Positions 1-6,217 are shown, numbered from the stretch's first letter. The stretch is 6,217 nucleotides of DNA from Euryarchaeota archaeon UBA462 (GCA_002506755.1 DAYD01000006.1:1-6217), one strand, 5' to 3'. Numbers and translations are program-made. The notes: generated by a model from the letters alone, not told the origin.

Positions 1-686
1 GTATTTTCCTCAACCAGCTCCCCTTCGTCAAAGAGGATACACCTGTCGGCGACCTCCTTGGCGAAGCCCATTTCGTGGGTCACCACGATCATCGTGATGT
101 CCCTCTTGGCCAAGTCAGTCATAACCTCCAGAACCTCCTTGATCATCTCGGGATCTAGGGCTGACGTGGGCTCGTCGAACAGCATTATCTTCGGGTCCAT
201 TGCAAGCGCCCTGGCGATGGCTACTCTCTGCTGCTGACCGCCGGAAAGCCCGCTGGGGTATTTGTAGGCCTGCTCAGGTATGCCGACCCTATCTAGTAGT
301 TCCATTGCCTTCTCCTCGGCGTCCCTTTTGGACATGTTCTTCACCTTCATCGGTGCTAAGGTTATGTTTTCGATTATGGTTAGATGGGGGAAGAGGTTGA
401 ACTGCTGGAATACGAATCCCACCTCGGAGCGGATGTACTTCAGGTCAGCGACCGAAGTATCTTCATCGACTGTAATCCCGTCTATCTCAATAGTGCCGCC
501 GCTGTGTGGCTGCAGCCTGTTCAGCGTCCTGATGAAAGTCGACTTCCCCGATCCTGACGGGCCGAGAATCACGATTATCTCCCCCTTCATAACCCGTATA
601 TCCACACCTTTCAGTGCCCAGAAGTCACCGAAATTCACCTTCACTCCTTCTGCATCAATAATTATCTCATCGCTTTCCGTGCTCAT
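1..686 (-). CDS. aapP: Amino acid ABC transporter ATP-binding protein (AapP/GlnQ type), partial at left edge
   Basis: This is the cytoplasmic ATPase that powers the importer; its 3' end lies outside the window. I read 228 codons starting MSTESDEIII. Motifs in order: Walker A GPSGSGKST (residues 42-50), Q-loop in FVFQQFNLFPHLT (Q94/Q95), ABC signature LSGGQQQR (147-154), Walker B IMLFDEP (167-173, catalytic E172), D-loop SALD (175-178) and H-loop H204 in VVTHEMGFA. All catalytic elements are intact. Family members are about 240-260 residues, so probably only 12-30 residues are missing. The ATG overlaps the aapM stop as ATGA, and GGAGGAGG lies 9 bases before it, which fixes the start. The sequence is closest in style to the PAAT group (GlnQ, HisP, AapP). 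Its position after the two permeases makes AapP the natural name. Substrate range cannot be read from an ATPase. Confidence 0.95.
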   Translation of the reverse strand, partial: MSTESDEIIIDAEGVKVNFGDFWALKGVDIRVMKGEIIVILGPSGSGKSTFIRTLNRLQPHSGGTIEIDGITVDEDTSVADLKYIRSEVGFVFQQFNLFPHLTIIENITLAPMKVKNMSKRDAEEKAMELLDRVGIPEQAYKYPSGLSGGQQQRVAIARALAMDPKIMLFDEPTSALDPEMIKEVLEVMTDLAKRDITMIVVTHEMGFAKEVADRCILFDEGELVEEN

Positions 687-2386
687 GCTGCTTCTCCTCC
701 TCCTTCTCTGACCAGACCTAGGCCCCTCTCAATTCTCCTTGAGACCCTAGAAAGGTAGAATGCGAAAACCCAGAAAACTATGGCAGTGACCCATACGGGT
801 TCCAAGAAAGACGACATGAATCTCATGTCGCCACCGGGTATGTCCTTGGAGAGTTTGAAGAAGTCTAGTATGTTGACTATGAATAGCAGGGTAGTGTCTT
901 TCCAGAGCCCGATGAACACGCTGACTATCGATGGGAGAGTGGTCCTGACTGCGTTGGGCAGCTCCACTTGAAGCCTGATTTGCATTGGGGAGAGGCCCAG
1001 TGCCAAGGCGGCCTCCTTCTGGCCGCTGTCGACAGCCTGCAACCCACCCCTTAGGACCTCTGCGATGTAACATCCGCCAAAGAAGCCGAACATTATCAGC
1101 ATCCCAATGATGTCCTCGGCCTCGTAGAAGGGATCCATTAGGTCCGGGAGAAGGAACACTGCGAAGTATAGCCAGCAGATCAACGGACCGGACCTTACTA
1201 TCTCAATGAGTAGAACCGAGGGAACCTTGAAGAAAGGGAGATCGCTTTGACGCCCGAAGGCCAAGACTACTCCTATCCCGAACCCAAGTACGCAACCAGC
1301 TGTGGCGATTATCAGGTTGACGAACAGCCCTCCCCATTGGGAAGCCTCGATACCGTCTCCGGCTAGTTTGTCAAGCGTGCTAGGCGTCCAAGTTCCCGCG
1401 ATTACGTCGTCAAGACGCTCCTGTGCAGGTTCACCTCCTAGGGATACTGCTAAATCCTTTACTAACTCCGGTGGATTCATAATTAGGATAGCGAAGAAGA
1501 ACGCGAATACGGCCCCTAGGGCGACATAGGACCTGAGTCTATTTGCCTTATACTCCTCGGAAACTGAGCAGTAGTAGTAAGAGAGGCCGAAGGAGGTATA
1601 GGCCAGCAGGGTAGCGATTGACAGCCGGGTCATTGGCACTTCCCTGTGGTAGTTTAACTCGTTTGGCAACCATGCTATTAGAATCAAGAACATGGCGATT
1701 AATGTGAAGGGTATCAGGAACTTTGATGGCTTATCACCGTTGGTCCCGTAGGCTGCTCCGATGATAATGAAGGTGACATAGAGAACCCACCACAAACGGA
1801 AGTTCTGATTGATTCCATAGCAGTTTTCTAAATCTAGACACTGTGGTGAACCAGGGGACTGTGTCATCATCTCGGTCATTTGTTGGCCCACTAGGACCAA
1901 GACCCTATTAGCCCATATGACATCAAAATCTGCGAATATCATCATAAACTCGAGTACAAAGTGGATGAGGTAGAAAGACACCCATGCAGAACCAATGCCT
2001 AGAAGTGGCGTCCCGACTGACCTGAGAGGCGTAAGCTTGAGAATTGTGACTAGCGTTGCCCACCAAGCCAACAGGAGGAGTGCCCCACATACCAAGCAGT
2101 AGATGAGTGTAGGCACGATACCCGTATCGAACGAGTCAGCGTACTCCAACATGGGAAACACTCCCGATGGTAGTCCCCCGGTTCCGAAGAGGGCAAGTCC
2201 AATCGAGACCACAATAATAGATAGGTCTAGCCATCTTGCAACAACGTGGTTAATCTTTACGCCAGGCCTTCCTACTAGGGAGACTTCGAATTCAGAGAGA
2301 GAGAAATTTCTAATCTTGACCGCCGCACTCCTGAGTGGATCTAATATCGAATTGACGATGTTGGAAGTGATTTTTTCGCCCATCAT
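683..2386 (-). CDS. aapM: Amino acid ABC transporter permease, AapM type, with long N-terminal membrane extension
   Basis: One of two membrane subunits of the importer, 567 residues. The C-terminal part from about residue 345 matches bacterial AapM in pattern: WGGLFVNLII (351-360), a helix ending VLAFGRQS, LLIEIVRSGPL (392-402), IAEVLRGGLQAVDSGQ (441-456), the EAA loop EAALALGLSP...ELP (458-477, conserved G464) and GLWKDTTLLFIV (493-504). The EAA loop is the docking site for the ATPase. Before it lie about seven predicted helices (roughly 52-70, 93-112, 130-151, 198-212, 223-240, 256-274, 287-303). Bacterial AapM is about 380 residues with fewer helices, so some 180 residues are extra. Two cysteines (C183, C189) sit in the loop after the third helix. 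The start ATGATG overlaps the aapQ TGA; M2 is an equally possible start. There is no strong Shine-Dalgarno site, only GCGTGA a few bases before, so translation is probably coupled to aapQ. Confidence 0.92.
   Translation of the reverse strand: MMGEKITSNIVNSILDPLRSAAVKIRNFSLSEFEVSLVGRPGVKINHVVARWLDLSIIVVSIGLALFGTGGLPSGVFPMLEYADSFDTGIVPTLIYCLVCGALLLLAWWATLVTILKLTPLRSVGTPLLGIGSAWVSFYLIHFVLEFMMIFADFDVIWANRVLVLVGQQMTEMMTQSPGSPQCLDLENCYGINQNFRLWWVLYVTFIIIGAAYGTNGDKPSKFLIPFTLIAMFLILIAWLPNELNYHREVPMTRLSIATLLAYTSFGLSYYYCSVSEEYKANRLRSYVALGAVFAFFFAILIMNPPELVKDLAVSLGGEPAQERLDDVIAGTWTPSTLDKLAGDGIEASQWGGLFVNLIIATAGCVLGFGIGVVLAFGRQSDLPFFKVPSVLLIEIVRSGPLICWLYFAVFLLPDLMDPFYEAEDIIGMLIMFGFFGGCYIAEVLRGGLQAVDSGQKEAALALGLSPMQIRLQVELPNAVRTTLPSIVSVFIGLWKDTTLLFIVNILDFFKLSKDIPGGDMRFMSSFLEPVWVTAIVFWVFAFYLSRVSRRIERGLGLVREGGGEAA
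696..703 (-). promoter_or_regulatory. Strong Shine-Dalgarno site for aapP inside the aapM tail
   Basis: On the minus strand GGAGGAGG ends 9 bases before the aapP ATG (684-686). It is also coding sequence: the purine-rich codons give the Glu-Gly-Gly-Gly-Glu-Ala-Ala end of AapM. It is the best ribosome-binding match in the window. With the ATGA overlap it suggests that aapP is translated by fresh initiation as well as by coupling to aapM. Confidence 0.75.
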
Positions 2387-4785
2387 ATTTTCACGCTCGT
2401 TACCTTAGAGTTGTACCAGTTCATTACCAATGAAATCGAAAGGCTTCCGACTTGGTAGGTCACCAACAGGAGGACAAAGAGGGGGATCAGCTTCCCAACG
2501 TTATTCATCATGATTACGATGTTGTAGAATACGTCTGTGTAACCAACCACAATCGCGAGGCTGGAGTTCTTCCAGACGTTCATGTATTGGCTGTTGAGAA
2601 GGGGAACCATGCTCCTAAGGGCCTGAGGAAGTATGACTAGTCGGAGCCTCTGGAAGGGGTTCAAGGAAAGGGATATCGCCGCCTCGACCTGCCCCCTTGG
2701 AAGGGACTGTATGCTTCCCCTGACTATCTCTGCTACGACGGCGGTTGTGAAGAGAGTCAGGCCGAGCATCATAGCGAGGAACGCAGGGGTCATCTCGAAA
2801 CCGGCCCCGTCGATAATGGTCCAGCCGCCAGGTGGGTTTACGATGCCGTCATTATCGAAGTCCTTTGTCAGCTCCGGCCATGACAGGCCTCCCGAGAGTG
2901 CAATACCAAGAGCGACAGCGAAGGATAGGGTCCACACAGTGAACCTTTTCCTCAGGCCTTCATCCGAATCGTCCATCTCGATATTGTTCATTCCGGCTGA
3001 GTCGACATTCGAGTTGATCGAGAAGCAGTATATCATTAGTATTAGGCTGTAGAAAGGGTATCGCAAATCGCCAATTATCTGCGAGAGAGTCTGAGAGTCG
3101 CCCCCGGCACTGGCGGAAATGAACGGAATAACGGCCCCCATGAAAACAAGCGAGCTGGCAATGATCGCGATATCTCCGGCAAGCGGTTCAAACCTCCAGC
3201 CAAGAGAGCTAAAAGGCCTGTTGACATGTTCGTATGGCGTGTTTGGGAGGGATTCCTTTCTTGGTTCGACCCTGTCAAAAAATCTCAGTCCCACCCGTGT
3301 TAGGGCCAGGATGATGATTCCATACAGGACGAATTCATATGAGGCGAAATCGACAAACCAAACCCCTTGCTTACTGATGAAAGCGCCCGCGATGGTCGCG
3401 TCTTCGGTTCTTGTTGTCTCAAGGATTGTCGATTCCTCTCTGAAGAGAGGAAGGTCCTGTCCCATCTGGACCGAAATCAGGAACAGTAGCACCGCAAGAG
3501 GGAGGTTGCGGAAAAGCTCGACATAAACAGTAGCTGCCCCGCTTGCAAAGCGATTGCTCGACAGTCTCGAGACGCCTACAATTATACCTCCTAGCGTGCA
3601 GAGAACTATTGAGACGAGGGTGACTCTAGCCGAATTGATTACAGCGGCTTTCAAGAAGACCCATCTTGAGTCTAGGTTTGGCTGAACCTCTATCGGCCAG
3701 GGGTTAATTTCGAACGTATTCCCCGATTCCATGAAGGAGAAGTCTAGAGACCAGCGGTTGAGCATGACAGGATCTGAGCCGTCATTCATCAGGAGGAGGA
3801 CACGCAGGAAAAGATAGCTGAATATGGGGAAAAAAGCTAGGAATGCGAAAGCAGCCATACGTTTCGATTGCTTAGCAGGGTTGGAACCTTCCAGAGATAT
3901 AATGTACCCCCAGATGAAGAAGGTTAGGAGGGTCATCAGCGAGATCGAAGCAGCGATATCATCGAAGACGAACGGGAAGAGGATTGTGTTCAGGGTAAGG
4001 AAAGGGAAGGCTAGTATAGCTGCGACGGTGATTAGTAAGGGGGCTGATTTACCTAAGAGTTCTGACATCTTACCTTTGTCCGAACTCACTTCGCCGACTG
4101 ATGTGTAATCGCGATAATTTACGGGCAGGCTCAGTAATTGAGGGATGTTGTCCTGTAGCAGTAGGAGTCCGCTCAAGAATGCGCCCCCTAAGAAGAAGAA
4201 TGGGATCTGCTTCGCGGGCGTAAGTTCGAATACCTCTGTGACGAGATAGAAGGAGCTCACGAAGGCTACAAGAGCGAAAATTGTGTTTATAACCCCGGAG
4301 AGAAGATGAAGATTCCAACCCAGCTGCCCGCCGTTGGCCATAACTATCTCTCTGTACTGGGAGAGGGGTTTGCCCGTTATTGGATCCATAGCCTGTTTGC
4401 TAGCGCCAGTCATGCCCTCTTCTATCGACCCAATATCGGTCCCGAGTAAGTAGGATGGTAGCCTGAGTGTGTTTCTAACTAATTTGGAGATGCCAGAAAA
4501 CTCGTTCTGTACCAGAATGAAAAGGAAAAGGATAAATCCGCCGTAATAAACTACAAGATCATCTAGAGGGAAATACGCTGCGTTGGCCTGAACGTACTCC
4601 CCAGTGATTTGATCCTTGATCTCGATGCTTCTGGACATCTTGGAGATGTATTCCGCTGAGAGGCCTAGGAACTTGTTCGAGTATATCCAGAAGAGGTATG
4701 GAGATGCAATCAGAAATAGCAGCCTAACTGCATCCCCGGCAGTATCCAATCTGGGGACAAGTGACCTCAGTTTGCCGAGTTCCAT
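2383..4785 (-). CDS. aapQ: Amino acid ABC transporter permease, AapQ type, greatly enlarged (800 residues)
   Basis: The second permease subunit, about twice the usual 400 residues of bacterial AapQ. Matching parts are LDFSFMESGNTFEI (347-360, like the loop after the first bacterial helix), NSARVTLVSIVLCTLGGIIV (384-403), VGVSRLSSNR (403-412), YVELFRNLPL (421-430), VVAEIVRGSIQSLPRGQ (683-699), the EAA loop (701-720) and NVWKNSSLAIVVGY (736-749), ending in MNWYNSK. Two additions stand out. Residues 1 to about 305 form about six predicted helices (near 20-36, 76-93, 157-182, 194-212, 247-268, 278-297) with no bacterial AapQ counterpart that I recognise. Residues about 505-640 hold two or three helices where bacterial AapQ has about one. 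The EAA motif reads EAAISLSL, with S707 in place of the usual Gly. DFDNDGIVN (642-650) in a predicted external loop resembles a calcium-binding loop. GAGGG lies 6 bases before the ATG. The gene follows aapJ after 100 bases and overlaps aapM by 4. Confidence 0.92.
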   Translation of the reverse strand: MELGKLRSLVPRLDTAGDAVRLLFLIASPYLFWIYSNKFLGLSAEYISKMSRSIEIKDQITGEYVQANAAYFPLDDLVVYYGGFILFLFILVQNEFSGISKLVRNTLRLPSYLLGTDIGSIEEGMTGASKQAMDPITGKPLSQYREIVMANGGQLGWNLHLLSGVINTIFALVAFVSSFYLVTEVFELTPAKQIPFFFLGGAFLSGLLLLQDNIPQLLSLPVNYRDYTSVGEVSSDKGKMSELLGKSAPLLITVAAILAFPFLTLNTILFPFVFDDIAASISLMTLLTFFIWGYIISLEGSNPAKQSKRMAAFAFLAFFPIFSYLFLRVLLLMNDGSDPVMLNRWSLDFSFMESGNTFEINPWPIEVQPNLDSRWVFLKAAVINSARVTLVSIVLCTLGGIIVGVSRLSSNRFASGAATVYVELFRNLPLAVLLFLISVQMGQDLPLFREESTILETTRTEDATIAGAFISKQGVWFVDFASYEFVLYGIIILALTRVGLRFFDRVEPRKESLPNTPYEHVNRPFSSLGWRFEPLAGDIAIIASSLVFMGAVIPFISASAGGDSQTLSQIIGDLRYPFYSLILMIYCFSINSNVDSAGMNNIEMDDSDEGLRKRFTVWTLSFAVALGIALSGGLSWPELTKDFDNDGIVNPPGGWTIIDGAGFEMTPAFLAMMLGLTLFTTAVVAEIVRGSIQSLPRGQVEAAISLSLNPFQRLRLVILPQALRSMVPLLNSQYMNVWKNSSLAIVVGYTDVFYNIVIMMNNVGKLIPLFVLLLVTYQVGSLSISLVMNWYNSKVTSVKI

Positions 4786-4791
4786 GGTTTT

Positions 4792-4796
4792 CCCTC
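4792..4796 (-). promoter_or_regulatory. Shine-Dalgarno-like site for aapQ
   Basis: GAGGG on the minus strand lies 6 bases before the aapQ ATG (4783-4785). It is a moderate match to the archaeal GGAGGTGA consensus at a normal distance and supports this start, giving an independent initiation site after the long gap that follows aapJ. Confidence 0.55.
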
Positions 4797-4824
4797 AGCG
4801 ACATCTAGTATTTCCATTGTTGGG

Positions 4825-4850
4825 CCCTCGGGGGGAAGCCCCCCCGAGGG
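4825..4850 (-). terminator. GC-rich intercistronic hairpin between aapJ and aapQ
   Basis: A perfect 11-bp stem, CCCTCGGGGGG paired with CCCCCCGAGGG, closes a 4-base loop (GCTT on the minus strand). It begins 35 bases after the aapJ stop and ends 39 bases before the aapQ ATG. On the minus (operon) strand it is followed by CCCAACAA, not a U-run, so it does not look like a full terminator for the operon. On the plus strand it is followed by TTTTC and looks more like an intrinsic terminator. I infer a role in partial termination or 3' protection of the aapJ message, which would give more binding protein than permease, as known for malE and hisJ. The structure is certain; the function is not. Confidence 0.6.
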
Positions 4851-4885
4851 TTTTCGTCAATCCGCCTATGAACCGATTCAGATAA

Positions 4886-6100
4886 TCAGCGCATTGGTGG
4901 TGCGTACTGGAGCCCGCCCTCGGAAGCGAGGGCGTTGTAGGTACCAGTTCGTGAGATCAGGCAGTTGTTCATGGCTTCTGATCCGCTGACTCCATCGTAG
5001 TCACCAGCGCAGAAGGCGTCATCATATGCCTCACCGTAGTTCCCTGCGGCCTCTAGGACCGCCTGCATCCATGTCCCAGCTAGTGGGTTGGTCGCGGTTC
5101 CTAGTCCTAGGTTCGCAGTCAGTAGCCTGCACATACCTGGGTCAAAGGCTGATCCGCCATCAACGGTTGCGCATGCCTCGGTAGCCTTCTGTGCGTAGTT
5201 TCCGGACGTAACGCCCATCTCCTCCGCGGTTATCATTCCGTACCATACCCAAGCCACTACGTCCTTGAAGTCAGAGTCCATGTCCCTTGTTGCGGCGCCT
5301 AGAGGCTCCTTGGACATGAGTTCCTGAGCGATCCAAAGCTCGCTGTGGGTGTCAGTGGCTGCCCAGTCTGCGTCGTTGTCTAATAGCCACTTCCTAGCGA
5401 CCATCGCTGACATGTCGCCTGTGAACGCGTCACAGGTTCCGGCCTTCAGCTTCTCTACGGACTCGGTTGCGTCAGGTGTTCCGACGACCTCGATGTCGAT
5501 AGATCTGGATCCGAACCAGTCAACCAGGTTGCCTTCGGTGGTGGTTCCGACTCCGACACAAACCTTAGCGTTGGCCAGCTGATCTGCAGATCCTGTGCCG
5601 TACGGGAACACGTCAGAGCGGACTAGGATACCCTGTCCGTCGTAGAAGTTCATTCCGGCGAAGTCTGCGTTTAGGTCAGCGTCACGGCTTGTGGTCCAGG
5701 TTGTTGTCCTGATCAGGACATCGATTGTTCCTGCGGATAGCTTCTCGAACCTGTCCGATCCCGATGCTGGGACGTACTCCACATCGGTATCTGCGTTCAG
5801 GCCAAGAGCGGCAGCAACAGCGCGGCAGTAGGATATGTCTAGTCCCGAGCGCACGCCTGTGGCTGAGTCCAAGTATCCCATTCCGTACTGGGACTCCTTG
5901 ACACCGCACTTCATGGAACCACGAGTAATAATCGTGTCCAGAGTGCTGACGGGAGTAGCCTCAGCTATTCCCTCTGCCTTCCCTTCGGCTCTCGCGGTGT
6001 CGAGTTCTTCCTGGGTAAACCCAGAGTCGTCGCCCGCACAGCCCGCAAGGGCTGCAGTCATCATTAACAGCATCATTGTTGTAGCGAGTAATCGCTGCAT
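4886..6100 (-). CDS. aapJ: Amino acid ABC transporter substrate-binding lipoprotein, AapJ type
   Basis: This 404-residue protein captures amino acids outside the membrane and passes them to AapQ/AapM. Residues 1-20 are a lipoprotein signal ending LAG, with the lipid-bearing C21 next. An acidic linker (about 22-50, with TQEELDTARAEGKAEG) precedes the family 3 solute-binding domain. Segments shared with Rhizobium AapJ include MKCGV (63-67), LDISYCRAV (88-96), DVLIRTTTWTTSRD (127-140), YDGQG (153-157), CVGVGTTTEGNL (181-192), CDAFTGD (223-229), SKEPLG (263-268), GNYGE (353-357) and the terminal GGLQYAPPMR. By family analogy R131 and D229 probably contact the ligand's carboxylate and amino groups. 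C65, C92, C181 and C223 match bacterial cysteines; C310, C324, C364 and C380 lie in inserts and are extra. I chose ATG 6100 because the lipoprotein signal begins there and a TATA box sits 28 bases before it. A GTG at 6157 would add 19 unlikely residues. Confidence 0.94.
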   Translation of the reverse strand: MQRLLATTMMLLMMTAALAGCAGDDSGFTQEELDTARAEGKAEGIAEATPVSTLDTIITRGSMKCGVKESQYGMGYLDSATGVRSGLDISYCRAVAAALGLNADTDVEYVPASGSDRFEKLSAGTIDVLIRTTTWTTSRDADLNADFAGMNFYDGQGILVRSDVFPYGTGSADQLANAKVCVGVGTTTEGNLVDWFGSRSIDIEVVGTPDATESVEKLKAGTCDAFTGDMSAMVARKWLLDNDADWAATDTHSELWIAQELMSKEPLGAATRDMDSDFKDVVAWVWYGMITAEEMGVTSGNYAQKATEACATVDGGSAFDPGMCRLLTANLGLGTATNPLAGTWMQAVLEAAGNYGEAYDDAFCAGDYDGVSGSEAMNNCLISRTGTYNALASEGGLQYAPPMR

Positions 6101-6140
6101 GAAGCCTCTGACGCGATGTGGCAGGTATATACCTTCTCCT
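6101..6140 (-). promoter_or_regulatory. Putative archaeal promoter of the operon (BRE + TATA), near-leaderless
   Basis: On the minus strand the purine-rich AGGAGAA (6140-6134) directly precedes GGTATATACC (6133-6124), giving a BRE-like element followed by a TATA box. The TATA centre is about 28 bases before the aapJ ATG. Archaeal start sites normally lie 25-27 bases after the TATA centre, so transcription would begin within a few bases of the ATG. AGAGG at 6108-6104 is too close to the expected start site to be needed as a ribosome site. AGGAGAA could be mistaken for a Shine-Dalgarno site, but no ATG or GTG lies at a suitable distance. The 10-base TATA element is a perfect palindrome. The 77 bases upstream (6141-6217) hold no gene I can support. 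Confidence 0.55.
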
Positions 6141-6217
6141 GAATACGAGTAAAACACCGTATTAGGGACTATTGAGTAAGGTGTAATTTGGATTAGGTGG
6201 GAGACGGGGCGGCAAGC

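Noticed and set aside
280..711. Plus-strand open frame of 143 codons opposite aapP, and other plus-strand frames of 60-139 codons
   Set aside because: They lie fully opposite well-supported minus-strand genes, show low-complexity or Ser/Arg-rich products with no recognisable domain, and are explained by the codon pattern of the real genes.
3433..3452. Inverted repeat TTCCTCTC / GAGAGGAA with a 4-base spacer inside aapQ
   Set aside because: It lies in coding sequence for PLFREES and is explained by ordinary codons; there is no T-run, and no gene boundary is near.
2383..4785. aapQ as an artificial fusion of two genes
   Set aside because: The frame is open throughout, helix density is even across the proposed junction (about residue 305), and aapM shows a similar N-terminal addition, so an assembly artefact is less likely than a true long protein.
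4767..4817. Short minus-strand frame of 16 codons (MEILDVAEGKPWNSAN) overlapping the aapQ start, a possible leader peptide
   Set aside because: It has no ribosome site and sits just after the hairpin; a frame this short occurs by chance and nothing else supports it.
4786..4885. Internal promoter before aapQ
   Set aside because: No convincing TATA box or BRE; the GC-rich hairpin occupies the centre of the gap.
6101..6157. Upstream GTG start for aapJ adding 19 residues
   Set aside because: It would bury the lipoprotein signal behind a polar stretch and place the TATA and BRE-like elements inside the gene; the ATG at 6100 gives a normal signal.
6158..6217. Possible end of an upstream gene or a divergent gene at the right edge
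   Set aside because: Only 60 bases are visible; a minus-strand frame ending CCCACCTAA exists, but it is too short to recognise.

Overview
The window holds one operon on the minus strand: a four-gene ABC importer for amino acids of the polar amino acid transport (PAAT) family, in the order aapJ (binding lipoprotein), aapQ and aapM (two permeases), aapP (ATPase). This is the same gene order as the general L-amino acid permease aapJQMP of Rhizobium. All three complete genes end in TGA. The ATPase gene runs off the left edge of the window.

The likely source is an uncultured marine archaeon, with Marine Group II Euryarchaeota (Candidatus Poseidoniales) as the best guess. The reasons are an archaeal-type TATA box with a purine-rich BRE-like stretch about 28 bases before the aapJ ATG and little or no leader, frequent ATA, AGG and AGA codons, a binding protein anchored as a lipoprotein with an acidic linker, and unusually large membrane proteins. 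No rRNA or other phylogenetic marker is present, so this assignment is an inference.

Layout, in the direction of transcription (right to left): 6217-6141 is a short upstream stretch with no supported gene. 6140-6101 is the promoter. aapJ spans 6100-4886. A 100-base gap contains a strong GC-rich hairpin (4825-4850). aapQ (4785-2383), aapM (2386-683) and aapP (686 to the edge) follow, joined by ATGA-type 4-base overlaps that suggest translational coupling.

In the cell, AapJ would catch amino acids outside the membrane, AapQ and AapM would form the channel, and AapP would drive transport by ATP hydrolysis. The core motifs of each component are present. What is unusual is the permeases: AapQ is 800 residues and AapM 567, against roughly 400 and 380 for the bacterial proteins. 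The excess is mostly N-terminal multi-helix membrane sequence, possibly a related module in both, plus an extra helical segment in the middle of AapQ. AapJ also carries four cysteines beyond the four shared with bacterial AapJ. This is a recognisable transporter type in an elaborated, lineage-specific form; I see no wholly new system, and no mobile element, CRISPR array or RNA gene.
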